Origin: Facklamia sp050409585
Lineage (GTDB): Bacteria > Bacillota > Bacilli > Lactobacillales > Aerococcaceae
Assembly: GCF_050409585.1 (NCBI RefSeq)
Contig: NZ_JBNUPE010000003.1
Span: 62,001-126,000 of the forward strand
Length of the DNA: 64,000 nucleotides
Reading direction: 5' to 3'
Part shown: piece after piece, positions 42,450-52,454 of the stretch
How positions within the stretch are numbered: position 1 is the first letter of the stretch
Layout of the letters: every line of letters begins with the position of its first letter
Program-made: the position numbers and the translations under genes
Notes under the pieces: model-generated
The model's database searches: none
What the model was told of the DNA's origin: nothing
Seen by the model: only the letters and a program-made list of their open reading frames with translations

Positions 42450-43272
42450 AAATTACTTCTCCTTTAATTTCACATTTTCTGACATCAAGATCTTTTCGAG
42501 CTAGCCAGTCGCTAGCCATTCGATCAAAGTGTTCGATGTCTCCTGTTGTATAGAAAGTTTGTGTAGGAGATTGTTGTAAGGCATCATTTGCTGTTCGACT
42601 TAAGTTAAAATAATCCAACAGCATACTAACATCATTAATTGTTTCAACTCCTGAATCAATCAGATGAACCTTAGGACCAACTACTTCTTGAATTAAACCG
42701 CGCATGATTGGATAGTGGGTACAACCAAGTACTAATGTGTCAATTTCTTTTTTTAATAGCGGGGAAAGTTCTTGCGACACTTTTTCTTTAGCTTGGCTAC
42801 TATAAATTTGGCCAGTCTCTACCATTTCAACAAAAGACGGACATGCAAGTCCTTCTACGACCACATCATTTTTTTTATTGATAATCGTTTTTTCATAAAT
42901 TTTACTCTGAATAGTTCCGATCGTTCCAATCACACCGATTTTTTTATTATTAGTTTGGATAATGGCAGCTCGACTACCGGGTTCAATTACGCCAACAACA
43001 GGTATGGGTAAAGTTCGCTTCAAATCTTCTAAAGCTGCAGCAGTCCCAGTATTACAAGCAATCACAAGCATTTTAATGCCTTTTTCACGCAAGAAAATGC
43101 TGAGTTGCCAAATATACTTCTTAACTTCATTTAACGGACGCGGACCATATGGACAACGAGCATTATCACCAATAAAAAGAACGGATTCATTAGGAAGTTG
43201 TTTTAAACTCTGTTTAACAACTGTTAATCCGCCGAATCCAGAATCAATAAAACCGATGGGTAAGTCTTTCAT
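42430..43272 (-). CDS. murI: Glutamate racemase
   Basis: 280 residues. IGFIDSGFGGLTVVKQSLKQ at the start, GDNARCPYGPR, IACNTGTAAAL with the first catalytic Cys, VLGCTHYPIM with the second. It provides D-glutamate for peptidoglycan. Leads the murI-rdgB-yfcE-cbpB unit, all overlapping. Slightly longer than the Bacillus RacE but within family range. Confidence 0.95.
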   Translation of the reverse strand: MKDLPIGFIDSGFGGLTVVKQSLKQLPNESVLFIGDNARCPYGPRPLNEVKKYIWQLSIFLREKGIKMLVIACNTGTAAALEDLKRTLPIPVVGVIEPGSRAAIIQTNNKKIGVIGTIGTIQSKIYEKTIINKKNDVVVEGLACPSFVEMVETGQIYSSQAKEKVSQELSPLLKKEIDTLVLGCTHYPIMRGLIQEVVGPKVHLIDSGVETINDVSMLLDYFNLSRTANDALQQSPTQTFYTTGDIEHFDRMASDWLARKDLDVRKCEIKGEVIYETDYS

Positions 43273-43348
43273 AAAATTCTCCTCACTTCACAATTATTAT
43301 TTTAACATATCTATGCAAAAAAAGAATGGAAGTCATCTTGTTATTTAC

Positions 43349-43405
43349 TAAAAAACAAGGCCCTTAATTAACAACCTACTGAAGTTGTTTGCAAGGCCTT
43401 GTTTT
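43349..43405 (-). terminator. Terminator of the ABC exporter operon
   Basis: Minus-strand AAAACAAGGCC and its complement GGCCTTGTTTT bracket an imperfect stem (ACAACTTC..GTTGT inside) and end in TTTTTT, just after the permease stop. Confidence 0.8.
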
Positions 43406-43409
43406 AAAA

Positions 43410-44753
43410 TTAATTAACTTTTTTCTCGTTTTTCCATATAGCAAAGGACTTTTTAAAACTACCAATTAATCCTTTTTCACTATAAACTAGAACATTTGAT
43501 TTATAGAACACAACCGATAACCAAATCGATAAGGCTAAGAAAACAATCGCAACTAATACCGATAACCATATTTCACTAGTGGCAACTGTGTCATTAGCCA
43601 AACGGAAAGGCATAATAAAAGGCGTAAATAATGGGAAATAGGAGCCTAAACGAACAATGGCTGAGTTAGGTGACTGCATACCGTATAAGGCAATATAAAA
43701 GCCTGCTACTGCTAATAAGGTGATTGGGGTGATCATTTTATTGACGTCTTCAGTTTTAGAAACTAATGAACCTAAGAAAGCTGCAAGTATTGAATAAATT
43801 GCCATTCCTATAACAGCAAACAATATTCCATATAATATCACCGGTCTAGCTTGTGAAATATAATCGCTGATTATGGCCGGATCAAAACTTTCGCTCATGG
43901 CTTGTGTGCCAGCTTGAATATTTTCCATATTTTCAGATGAGTTTACAAAAAATTGGGCTAATACTAAGCCGGATACATAGGAAATAATAACTCCTAGTAT
44001 ACCATATATGACTAATTGAGTAAGAATTACCAAGCCCACTCCAATCAGCTTACCTAAAAAATGCTGGGTAGCGGTGATACTGGAGAGAATAATTTCCATG
44101 ATTTTAGAGCCCTTCTCTGCCGCAATTTCTTGAGAGACTATGGATACGTAACTCATAATAAACATTAAAACCACAAAACACACTACATAAGCCACTCCAA
44201 TTTTAGCGGCAGTTACTGGATCATTTTCTGAAACCTCTGTAACAGCGCCATCATCGTCTGGTTGGATGCGAATAGTTTCAATGTCAACAGCACTATCTTT
44301 TAATTGATTCACTTCTTCTTGTTTTAAATTAAATGCTTCTGCTTGTTTTTGAATGCGATATTCTGAAAGTACTTCTTCGATATTATAAGTGGCAATATTC
44401 TTGCCTGAATTATGGCGATAGAACTTAGCATTAAGATCTACATTTTCACCTTCAACAACTAAATAACCATCAATTTCTTCTGCAAATAAGGCTTCTTCAG
44501 CTTGCTTTTCATTTAAGTCAAATTGGTAGTCATTTTCATCTTCTATTGCAGCAATCAATTGATTAATCTCTGCATTTTCAGATACAATTCCAACATTGCC
44601 GACTGAAGAGCTGGATTGGTCAAGATAAATAAAATAACCGATTGCTAAAATAACCAACCCCATAATAATGGGGCCTGCTATCATCCAGAAAAAAGCCCAA
44701 GACTTCACATTTTTCCGATAAACCTCTTTTGCTACAAGCCACATTTTATTCAT
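43410..44753 (-). CDS. ABC-2 type transporter permease, YhaP/NatB-like
   Basis: About 447 residues: one membrane segment near 20-42, an extracellular domain (about 45-175) with acidic sequence, then five or six segments including IMSYVSIVSQEIAAEKGSKI (the conserved cytoplasmic elbow EIAAEKGS) and the C-terminal cluster. This layout is that of NatB/YhaP, exporters of sodium or of unknown compounds. ATG at 44753 lies nine bases after AGGTG and overlaps the ATPase stop; the GTG at 44765 is a possible alternative start. Confidence 0.8.
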   Translation of the reverse strand: MNKMWLVAKEVYRKNVKSWAFFWMIAGPIIMGLVILAIGYFIYLDQSSSSVGNVGIVSENAEINQLIAAIEDENDYQFDLNEKQAEEALFAEEIDGYLVVEGENVDLNAKFYRHNSGKNIATYNIEEVLSEYRIQKQAEAFNLKQEEVNQLKDSAVDIETIRIQPDDDGAVTEVSENDPVTAAKIGVAYVVCFVVLMFIMSYVSIVSQEIAAEKGSKIMEIILSSITATQHFLGKLIGVGLVILTQLVIYGILGVIISYVSGLVLAQFFVNSSENMENIQAGTQAMSESFDPAIISDYISQARPVILYGILFAVIGMAIYSILAAFLGSLVSKTEDVNKMITPITLLAVAGFYIALYGMQSPNSAIVRLGSYFPLFTPFIMPFRLANDTVATSEIWLSVLVAIVFLALSIWLSVVFYKSNVLVYSEKGLIGSFKKSFAIWKNEKKVN

Positions 44754-45654
44754 GAATTCGGTCACCTGCTTTCAACTTAAATATTTCCTCTAAGGTCGGT
44801 GGTTGTTGAGAGAACATTGGGATAAATTGTCCTTGAGTGATTATTTGGAAGATGCTAGGACCAAATGATTCATCGCTAAGATTTAAGGTGTAATGATCAG
44901 GGCTGGTACGAACTACCGAATCTACCCCTTCAATTTCTAGCAGGCTAGCTTCATTCCACTTTTTACTTTCAATATAAATGCGAATACGTCCAAACTGTTC
45001 TCTAACTTCATTAATCGAACCGTAAAGAACTTGCTCACCATCAAGAATCATGGCTAACTTATCACATATTTGTGACACATTTTCCATATTATGACTAGAA
45101 AAGATAATGCTCGATCCACCTTCTTTTAATTCTAAGATGCCTTGTTTTAAAAGGTCAGCATTGACTGGATCTAGGCCGGAGAATGGCTCATCTAAAATAA
45201 CTAATTTAGGTCGATGGATTAATGTAGCAATCAATTGTATTTTTTGCTGGTTTCCTTTAGAAAGCGTATTAATCTTATCTTTTCGTTTACCTTTTACGGC
45301 AAATTTATCCATCCATTCATCTATTTGAGTGATAATATCAAGGTGTTTCATTCCTCTAAGGCTAGCGAAATAGACAATTTGTTCTTCAATAGTCATCTTT
45401 TCATAAAGACCACGTTCTTCTGGTAAGTAACCAACTAAATCATATAATTGATTATTAATCGGCTTTTGATTCCAAGTAACTAGTCCCCCAGGTTCAGGAT
45501 TTAAGAAATCTAAAATCATTCGAAAAACAGTTGTTTTCCCTGATCCATTTGGACCAATAAATCCCATAATCGTTCCCGATTCAATGTCAAAAGAAACATT
45601 CTTTACAGCTTGAAAACTACCAAATTTCTTGGATAGGTTTTTTACTTCTAACAT
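44746..45654 (-). CDS. ABC transporter ATPase, YhaQ/NatA-like
   Basis: 302 residues: Walker A GPNGSGKTT, Q-loop, signature LSKGNQQKIQL (a variant common in NatA/YhaQ) and Walker B LVILDEPFSGLDP. The C-terminal 80 residues form the DUF4162-like tail. It drives the permease encoded next. Substrate unknown. It is 26 bases downstream of the large membrane protein gene and possibly co-transcribed. Confidence 0.85.
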   Translation of the reverse strand: MLEVKNLSKKFGSFQAVKNVSFDIESGTIMGFIGPNGSGKTTVFRMILDFLNPEPGGLVTWNQKPINNQLYDLVGYLPEERGLYEKMTIEEQIVYFASLRGMKHLDIITQIDEWMDKFAVKGKRKDKINTLSKGNQQKIQLIATLIHRPKLVILDEPFSGLDPVNADLLKQGILELKEGGSSIIFSSHNMENVSQICDKLAMILDGEQVLYGSINEVREQFGRIRIYIESKKWNEASLLEIEGVDSVVRTSPDHYTLNLSDESFGPSIFQIITQGQFIPMFSQQPPTLEEIFKLKAGDRIHE

Positions 45655-45680
45655 TATATCCTCCTCTTAACTTTTTATGA

Positions 45681-47441
45681 TTATTTCACATTGTCTAGCA
45701 GCGGATCAGTATCTTCACTGGTTGGAATCACTTCTTCTTGAGCCGCTTTGTCGCCAAATATTTCCGTCAAATCGACTAAATGAATGTTTGATCGATCATC
45801 TAATTTAAGCGTGATTGTTTGTCCTTCTTCTACAAATGGTAGGTAATCATTCAATTTTGCAGGCACTTGATAAACATTACCATCTAACATGAAATAATAG
45901 AAAGTTTCCCCCTCTTTTATAACAGCTTGGATTTTTTCAACTTTTCCGGTTACTTTTTCTAATGTGTCCTCATTGATTGCCTCTAAAACCACAGGATTAT
46001 CTTCCCCATACTTTTGGATAAGCTGAGTCATATTGCTAGCAATGTAGACTTTCTGATAATCTTGAACATCTACTAAGCTATAATTTTTAATAAGACCGGA
46101 AGAGTCTTTTAAAGTTAAAATATACATAGGATTGCCTTGTAAGTTAATCAAGAGAGGGAATGTTGCAATATATCCTTTTTCTTGAACAGACCCTTCAGCT
46201 GAAGCCATAGCAGAGAACTCTTCGGCAGCAGATAAATTGTACATAGTAGCTTCTTTGGTTCTTAGATTAACTAATACAAAGCCAATGTTTGATTCATCTG
46301 ATACAACAGAAGTGATACCAGTATAGAGGTAAATATCATCATTCATTGGTAGATAATTATAACCTTTGGAGGTTTCTGTTACGCCTTCTTTGGCAAAAAC
46401 TGAGTTCCAAAAACCATTTTTATATTTACCGTTTTGGTCTAACTGGTGCATGATTAAGTCAGCAGAATAAACGCGGTCTACCCAAGATGGGATCTCATCC
46501 ATGGAGTATTTTTGGTGTTCTCCTGTCATCGCATTAACAATAATTAAACCATTAGGTTCTGGCTCATTAAGAAAGAAATTTCGTCCATAGCTAGTAGCTA
46601 TATAATAAGGATTGCCCTCATCATCGATTTCAAAGTCAGGGCTTTCAAAAATACTGAATGGATAATTGAATCTTAAATGTCTAGAAATATTCCGACCGAA
46701 ATGATCTGAATAAGAATATCTAATCGGTTTTTCAGGTGTTTTTACTTCCACTTTTCCAGTAACATTATCAACTTGAAGATAATGTGGGATTCCTTCTGAA
46801 AAGTTGTTTAACCACTTAAACAGTCCTGCATACTTCAAGGGAGTTACCCGGTAGGGTTCTGCTTCAATATTGATTTGGGTATATTCATCCGATACTTCAA
46901 ATTGAGAAACAAGCTCAGTTAAAGCTCCTAAATAGCGATCTCCAAGGCGCACTGCTGTATCTCGATCCACTAATGGCACATTATCAATATTAACTTCAGG
47001 AAAAGTGGTCTCGAAATCTTTATTGACTGGTGAGATCATTTGACCATAATCTTTTGCCATAAAGAAAGGAGAAAAAACAAACTTCCCAATTAATCCTACT
47101 AATAAGACAATAACAACCGGCCAATAGAACAAGCGGTATTTCTTTGGCAATTTGCCGAATTTAATCTCAGTAACTTGATTAGGATTATTCTTGATCTGCT
47201 TGAACCACTGATTGGAATCTTTAATCAATTCGATGGCAAAAACACCGGCCACAATTAATAGAAGAAAAAACCAGCTTTGATAAGAAGCGTAATGGATAGG
47301 TGGTAGTGTGAGATAATAATAAACAAAGATAGCCAATGCTAATAATACATACAAATAGTTTGGATTAAATGAACGCTTGTTGGCTTTTTTATTAATCGTT
47401 TTTTCAGGTGTCACATCTTTAATAATCAATTTAAAACCCAC
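45681..47441 (-). CDS. Large membrane protein of unknown function
   Basis: 586 residues. Three hydrophobic segments near 29-46, 56-73 and 106-128 precede a 450-residue region that is presumably extracellular, with acidic and aromatic content and no cysteine seen. It contains repeated beta-like stretches such as VDNVTGKVEVKTPEKPIRYS and GLIIVNAMTGEHQKYSMD, reminiscent of PepSY/propeller-like folds, and an OB-like end (VTGKVEKIQAVIKEGETFYY). The C-terminal tail is acidic. I know similar proteins of conserved size in Lactobacillales, without an assigned function. It overlaps the pyridoxal kinase gene by 11 bases. Confidence 0.55.
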   Translation of the reverse strand: MGFKLIIKDVTPEKTINKKANKRSFNPNYLYVLLALAIFVYYYLTLPPIHYASYQSWFFLLLIVAGVFAIELIKDSNQWFKQIKNNPNQVTEIKFGKLPKKYRLFYWPVVIVLLVGLIGKFVFSPFFMAKDYGQMISPVNKDFETTFPEVNIDNVPLVDRDTAVRLGDRYLGALTELVSQFEVSDEYTQINIEAEPYRVTPLKYAGLFKWLNNFSEGIPHYLQVDNVTGKVEVKTPEKPIRYSYSDHFGRNISRHLRFNYPFSIFESPDFEIDDEGNPYYIATSYGRNFFLNEPEPNGLIIVNAMTGEHQKYSMDEIPSWVDRVYSADLIMHQLDQNGKYKNGFWNSVFAKEGVTETSKGYNYLPMNDDIYLYTGITSVVSDESNIGFVLVNLRTKEATMYNLSAAEEFSAMASAEGSVQEKGYIATFPLLINLQGNPMYILTLKDSSGLIKNYSLVDVQDYQKVYIASNMTQLIQKYGEDNPVVLEAINEDTLEKVTGKVEKIQAVIKEGETFYYFMLDGNVYQVPAKLNDYLPFVEEGQTITLKLDDRSNIHLVDLTEIFGDKAAQEEVIPTSEDTDPLLDNVK

Positions 47442-48324
47442 TTTCTTTTTTCTGACTGAAATATGTAGAAATTTCTTTTATAAAAGGCTCAAAATGAATA
47501 GGACCCAAATTACTTTCATTTTGACTAATAGAAAAAGGAATCATTTTCTCAATAATATCTGCTGTCAATCTAACAGAGTCTTTCAAGCTGTCACCAGCGA
47601 TTCGACTGGCAGTAATGATTGAAGCAACAGTGTCTCCAGTTCCAAATATGTAACCATCAAAATACTCGTGAACTACAAGTCCTTTTTCACCCGATTGGCT
47701 GGCATAGTAGAAACCTAAGCGATTATTATCACTTCGATCATCTTTAGCTCCTGTAATAATGACATTTTTACAACCTAAAGTTAATAATTCATCGGCGATA
47801 TCAGCAATCTCATTTAATCTGAAGTCCTCTTTGTAGTCTCGTCCTAAAATCAAACAAGCTTCTGTTAGATTGGGCATGACTAATTCTGCATACGGTATTA
47901 ATTCACGCAAATGATGAGCGACGTCTTGATCAAAACCAGCATAGAACTGACCATGGTCCCCCATAATCGGATCCATATATAATGCAATGTTTGGATTGAT
48001 TTCTTTTTCTTTTAAAAGATAGGTTTTCAAATCATCTATCTGCTGAGTATCAGCAAAATAACCCGTTAAAATTGCATCAAAATGATAGTCAACTTGCTGC
48101 CAATGGTGCAGCATTTCTTGATAAGCATTTCCCATGGAATAACGAACTAAATCCCCTTTTTCTCCAGCATGCGAAGAAAGGATTAAAGTTGGCAAAATAG
48201 TAGCTTCTAATTGGGCAGCAGCTAAAACTGGCAAATTAATTGAACCCGCTACTCTTCCGGCACCAGGAATATCATTAACAACTAAAATAGTATTTGAATA
48301 ATTATTGCGATTAAGTGAAAACAT
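47431..48324 (-). CDS. pdxY: Pyridoxal/pyridoxamine kinase-like protein
   Basis: 297-residue ribokinase-fold kinase. Shows VVNDIPGAGRVAGSINLPVL at the N-terminus, DAILTGYFADTQQI, LYMDPIMGDHGQFYAG, VMPNLTEACLILG and GYIFGTGDTVASIITA with the anion-hole GTGD. This matches PdxY/PdxK type kinases that phosphorylate B6 vitamers. The sequence GTGDTVAS replaces the common GTGDLFAA but keeps the catalytic Asp. Probably salvage of pyridoxal. Confidence 0.8.
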   Translation of the reverse strand: MFSLNRNNYSNTILVVNDIPGAGRVAGSINLPVLAAAQLEATILPTLILSSHAGEKGDLVRYSMGNAYQEMLHHWQQVDYHFDAILTGYFADTQQIDDLKTYLLKEKEINPNIALYMDPIMGDHGQFYAGFDQDVAHHLRELIPYAELVMPNLTEACLILGRDYKEDFRLNEIADIADELLTLGCKNVIITGAKDDRSDNNRLGFYYASQSGEKGLVVHEYFDGYIFGTGDTVASIITASRIAGDSLKDSVRLTADIIEKMIPFSISQNESNLGPIHFEPFIKEISTYFSQKKESGF

Positions 48325-48391
48325 AAGAACCCCCTACATTTATATAATCATAGTACCTCTTTTAAGCAAATAAATAAAGATAATTCATACT

Positions 48392-48421
48392 AAAAAAATA
48401 GCAGAGACATTGTCTCTGCTA
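48392..48421 (-). terminator. Terminator of ald
   Basis: TAGCAGAGAC ... GTCTCTGCTA hairpin followed on the minus strand by TTTTTTT, just after the ald stop. Confidence 0.88.
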
Positions 48422-48441
48422 GGGTGAGTGGTTTATCTTGT

Positions 48442-49548
48442 TTATAAAACTGTTTCAATATCAAAAAACTCTCTGTCTTGCGATTCAGCCACGGCAATGG
48501 ATGTTAGATGTCCAAGATAAGTATTGATACCTAATAAAATCGCATCATTTTGCTTGGCAGCTTCTTTAATGCCTGCCCTAGCAATTTCTTTAGCATATTG
48601 TAAAGTAGCATTGGTCAAAGCAATGGTGGAAGTTCTTGGGACAGCTCCTGGAATATTAGCCACTGCATAATGAATAATATCATGTTTAAGGAAAATCGGT
48701 TCCTTATGAGTAGTTGGTTTAGTTGTCTCAAAGTTTCCACCTTGGTCAACTGCAATATCAATTAAAACGGAACCTGGTCTCATTTCTTGAATGGTTTCTT
48801 CTTTAACAAGAACTGGTGCACGGCGTCCAGCTATTAAAACTGATCCGACAACTACGTCTGAATCGATCACAGCTTTATGAATGTTTGTTTCATTCGACAT
48901 CAATGTCTGTACACCATTACCAAGAATATTTTCAATCTCAGCCAAACGTTGTGGATTAATATCAAGAATTGTCACATTAGCACCTAAACCGTAAGCCAAT
49001 TTAGCGGTATTAAAACCGACAACCCCTCCACCAATCACTGTCACATTGGCACGACGAACACCTGGTACACCACCAAATAAAATACCTGGACCACCGTGGT
49101 TCTTTTCTAATAAACGCGCTCCGATTTGAACAGCCATTCGACCGGCTACTTCAGACATGGGTGTTAATAAAGGAAGTGTCCCCTTATCGGCAACCGTTTC
49201 ATAGGCTACTCCAATTACACCCTTATCGAGCAAGGCTTGTGTTAATTCTAGTTCAGGAGCAAGATGTAAATAGGTAAATAGAATAAGTCCTTCATAAAAA
49301 TAGTCATATTCCTCTTTAACTGGCTCTTTCACTTTAATAACCATTTCTGCTTTCCAAACTTCTGCAGCTGTTTCAACGATACTTGCTCCAGCATCAATAT
49401 ATTCATGATCAGTAAACCCTGAACCCAATCCAGCCTCTTTTTCAACAATTATCTCATTTCCAGCTGAAACAAGTTCTTTAATATTATTAGGGGTGAGTCC
49501 TACACGATCTTCATTTGCTTTCAATTCTCTAGGTACTCCAATTTTCAT
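48442..49548 (-). CDS. ald: Alanine dehydrogenase
   Basis: About 368 residues. Begins MKIGVPRELKANEDRVGLTP, then VVIKVKEP-type substrate region (AEMVIKVKEPVKEEYDYF), NHGGPGILFGGVPGVRRANV, VIGGGVVGFNTAKLAYGLGA (NAD-binding glycine motif), IDIAVDQGGNFETT and the C-terminal VANIPGAVPRTSTIALTNAT. It converts L-alanine to pyruvate and ammonia with NAD. ATG at 49548 has AAAGGAGGG; the extended frame to 49599 is upstream of it and covers the promoter. Confidence 0.95.
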   Translation of the reverse strand: MKIGVPRELKANEDRVGLTPNNIKELVSAGNEIIVEKEAGLGSGFTDHEYIDAGASIVETAAEVWKAEMVIKVKEPVKEEYDYFYEGLILFTYLHLAPELELTQALLDKGVIGVAYETVADKGTLPLLTPMSEVAGRMAVQIGARLLEKNHGGPGILFGGVPGVRRANVTVIGGGVVGFNTAKLAYGLGANVTILDINPQRLAEIENILGNGVQTLMSNETNIHKAVIDSDVVVGSVLIAGRRAPVLVKEETIQEMRPGSVLIDIAVDQGGNFETTKPTTHKEPIFLKHDIIHYAVANIPGAVPRTSTIALTNATLQYAKEIARAGIKEAAKQNDAILLGINTYLGHLTSIAVAESQDREFFDIETVL

Positions 49549-49573
49549 TAATAAATCCCTCCTTTGTTTTTTT

Positions 49574-49601
49574 ATTATACCACATGCTCTTTTCATCACA
49601 A
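49574..49601 (-). promoter_or_regulatory. Promoter of ald
   Basis: TTGTGA (49596-49601) and TATAAT (49574-49579) on the minus strand, 16-base spacer, 25 bases upstream of the start codon. Confidence 0.65.
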
Positions 49602-49630
49602 ATAAATTATATGATTATATCTTAAAATTT

Positions 49631-49662
49631 AAAGGGCCCAGCTTCTGAAGTTGGGCCCTTTT
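49631..49662 (-). terminator. Terminator after trxA
   Basis: AAAGGGCCCA and its complement with a T-rich flank on the minus strand, directly after the thioredoxin stop; also upstream of the ald promoter. Confidence 0.8.
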
Positions 49663-49672
49663 CTTAGTTATT

Positions 49673-49984
49673 CTAAATATGCTTTTTAAGCACCTCAGTC
49701 AAACGATCTTTATCATGAAAACCGACAAGTTTTTCTACAACCTGTCCATCTTTTTTTATAACCATGGTTGGAATGGACATAATACCGAATTCACCGGCTA
49801 TTTTAGTTTCTTCATCGACATTCATCTTGAAGAAATTTACTTGTCCTTCCATCTCTTCTGATAATTCATCAATAATTGGAGATTGCATGCGACACGGTCC
49901 ACACCATGGTGCCCAAAAATCTACAATGCTTACTCCTTGTGCTGTTTTCGTTTGAAATTCTGAATCTGTAATTGCCTTAACCAT
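49673..49984 (-). CDS. trxA: Thioredoxin
   Basis: About 103 residues with WAPWCGPCRMQSPIIDELSE (active-site CGPC), KMNVDEETKIAGEFGIMSIP including the cis-Pro, and VGFHDKDRL. General cytoplasmic disulfide reductase. ATG at 49984 follows AAAGGGG; a GTG further upstream at 50008 is not preferred. Follows mutS2, as in several Firmicutes. Confidence 0.95.
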   Translation of the reverse strand: MVKAITDSEFQTKTAQGVSIVDFWAPWCGPCRMQSPIIDELSEEMEGQVNFFKMNVDEETKIAGEFGIMSIPTMVIKKDGQVVEKLVGFHDKDRLTEVLKKHI

Positions 49985-50066
49985 CTTAAAGCCCCTTTCA
50001 CTAATCACGTTGATAGATGTATCTTAGCACATCAAAAAGGTCTTTGACCATTTATATGCTTACTAA

Positions 50067-52424
50067 CTAATCGAAGTAAACCCTTGTTGAACCATCTCCT
50101 CCAGCGTTTGGTGGGGAGTATTCGAAGTGATCGACATGAGGATGATTGCTTAATTGATCTTTGACACCCTGTCTCAATGCTCCTGTACCCTTACCATGGA
50201 TAATGGTGACCAGTGAATGGTTGGATAGAAGAGCTTGGTCTAAATACTGTTTCAACTTACTCATCGCTTCTTCGTACCTCAAACCACGTATATCTAAAGT
50301 CGTTTTTACCTTAGATCCAGCTTGCCTTTGTACATTAACCTTCTGCTTAGGCTCAACCTTACCAATCGGTTTTAGCTCGTCAGCCGCAATCTTCATCTTA
50401 ATAATGCCCATTTGAACAACATACTCATTTTTTTCAACTTGTTCAAGCACAGTTCCTCTTTGTCCATAGGATAAGACCTCGACATCATCGCCCACCTGAA
50501 TCTTTTTAGACTTTTTAACCCGTTTTAAGACTTTATTCTTTTTCAAGTTTTCTGGTTGTTTTAATTGATCAAAAGCCTTTTTCTTGTCGATTAAAACATG
50601 TTCTTTAATGGTTTGATTTTGTCCTTGGACTAACTGTAAGTCTCGAATTTCTTGCAGCAATTCTTCCGCCTCTTTTTGAGCTTGTTCCACTTTCTCATTA
50701 GTCTGACGCTTAGCTTTTTCAACTAAGTCATGCTTTTGCTCAAGATAGCGGTCATATTCAGTTCGTAAATCTTGCCATAAGAGTTCTGCTTTTTCTAAGA
50801 AAGCTTGAGCTTCTTTATTTTTTAGCTCACTTTCTCTTCTTTCACGCTCTAATTTAGCAACCATTTCGTTCAAAGATTGACTATCTTGTGAAATTCCTTC
50901 TTGAGCCCCCTCTAATATATCTTGTCTCAAGCCTAATCTTCTTGAGATTTCAATAGCATTGGACCGACCAGGTACACCTATCATTAAGCGATAAGTTGGC
51001 GATAAGGTCTGAACATCAAATTCCATAGAGGCATTAATTGTTTTTGCTCGTTCATGGGCATAAACTTTTAATTCCGGATAATGAGTTGTTGCTAAAACAG
51101 TAGCCCCTACTTTCCTTAAATAATCTAAAATAGAAATAGCTAAGGCTGCACCTTCTTGCGGATCAGTTCCAGAACCGAGTTCATCAAATAAAACGAGGGA
51201 TTGATAGTCTGCTTCTTCGACTATATTCACAATATTCGTCATATGACTGGAGAAGGTAGAAAGAGACTGCTCAATGGACTGCTCATCTCCAATATCAGCA
51301 TAAATCGATTGGAAAACGCCTAATTGAGAACCAGAATCGCAAGGAACATGAAGTCCTGATTGTCCCATTAATTGAATGAGACCAATCGTTTTTAAAATAA
51401 TCGTCTTACCACCGGTGTTAGGACCTGTGATTAAGAGAATATGATAGTTTTCACCAATTAATATATCATTTGCTACAATATCGTCCGAATCAATTAAAGG
51501 ATGTCTGGCTTGCCATAGAGCTACTTGGTTATCAATTGAAAAAACAGGCTTTGTCGCCTTAATCGCTTTAGCATACTCAGCTTTAGATTGAATAAAATCT
51601 AATTGGGCAATCATGGATTGATTATGTTTAATTTCTTCAACATAAGGCGCAATCATTAAAGATATTTCAAGAAGAATTCTTTCAATTTCGGTACGCTCAT
51701 CTATCTCCAATTGGGCTAAGCGATTATTTAACTCCACAACAACCTTCGGTTCCATAAAGACTGTCTGACCAGTTGCTGACTGATCATGAATGGTACCACC
51801 AAATTGACCTTTATACTCCGCCTTAACGGGTAGAACATAACGATCGTTCCTGATAGTTATTAAGCGATCGCTCAACTGATTCCCTTTAGTTTTTAGTAAT
51901 TGATTCAGTTGGTTGCGGATTTGATTTTCTGTTTGACTTTGATTTTTTCTAATAGCTGCCAATTGAGTGGATGCGGAATTTAAAACCGCCCCCTCATCAC
52001 TTACCGTTGATTGTATTTCTTTGATAACTTGTGGAAGACTCACGCATTGATCCACCCAATACTTCAATGAAGGATAGATTTTTTCTTCAGCTTCTAAATC
52101 AGCAAAAAATTGTGTTACTTGATTGGTAGTAGTCAATAGGCGGCCAATTTGTCCTAACTCCTTAGGGTTTAAAGCAGCTGAAATCTCCAGCCGTCTAAAG
52201 GCCATACTTAACGCTACTAAGCGAGGAATAGGTATGTTCTTACCTTGTTGAAGAATTGCTAAATTTTCTTCCACTTCCTCTTGCCATTTTTGAATTGTTT
52301 CCAAATCGGTGGATGGCTGCATTTTGAGAATCTTAGATTTAGCCATCTCGGTATTTGCAAAGTGGGAGACTTGCTGAATAATTTTATGATACTCTAATTT
52401 CTCCAAAGTTTTACTATTAGTCAT
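50067..52424 (-). CDS. mutS2: MutS2 / ribosome quality control ATPase
   Basis: 785 residues. MutS-like core with Walker A GPNTGGKTIILKTIGLI, LFDELGSGTDPQEGAAL, and ATTHYPELK; long coiled region (about 520-620), then KOW-like domain and C-terminal Smr (LDIRGLRYEEAMSKLKQYLD, IIHGKGTGALRQGV). MutS2 (RqcU) acts on collided ribosomes and in recombination control, not mismatch repair. ATG at 52424 follows GGGGGAA; an adjacent TTG extends the frame one codon. Confidence 0.94.
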   Translation of the reverse strand: MTNSKTLEKLEYHKIIQQVSHFANTEMAKSKILKMQPSTDLETIQKWQEEVEENLAILQQGKNIPIPRLVALSMAFRRLEISAALNPKELGQIGRLLTTTNQVTQFFADLEAEEKIYPSLKYWVDQCVSLPQVIKEIQSTVSDEGAVLNSASTQLAAIRKNQSQTENQIRNQLNQLLKTKGNQLSDRLITIRNDRYVLPVKAEYKGQFGGTIHDQSATGQTVFMEPKVVVELNNRLAQLEIDERTEIERILLEISLMIAPYVEEIKHNQSMIAQLDFIQSKAEYAKAIKATKPVFSIDNQVALWQARHPLIDSDDIVANDILIGENYHILLITGPNTGGKTIILKTIGLIQLMGQSGLHVPCDSGSQLGVFQSIYADIGDEQSIEQSLSTFSSHMTNIVNIVEEADYQSLVLFDELGSGTDPQEGAALAISILDYLRKVGATVLATTHYPELKVYAHERAKTINASMEFDVQTLSPTYRLMIGVPGRSNAIEISRRLGLRQDILEGAQEGISQDSQSLNEMVAKLERERRESELKNKEAQAFLEKAELLWQDLRTEYDRYLEQKHDLVEKAKRQTNEKVEQAQKEAEELLQEIRDLQLVQGQNQTIKEHVLIDKKKAFDQLKQPENLKKNKVLKRVKKSKKIQVGDDVEVLSYGQRGTVLEQVEKNEYVVQMGIIKMKIAADELKPIGKVEPKQKVNVQRQAGSKVKTTLDIRGLRYEEAMSKLKQYLDQALLSNHSLVTIIHGKGTGALRQGVKDQLSNHPHVDHFEYSPPNAGGDGSTRVYFD

Positions 52425-52454
52425 CAAAGATTCCCCCTTTCCTATTAATAATCA

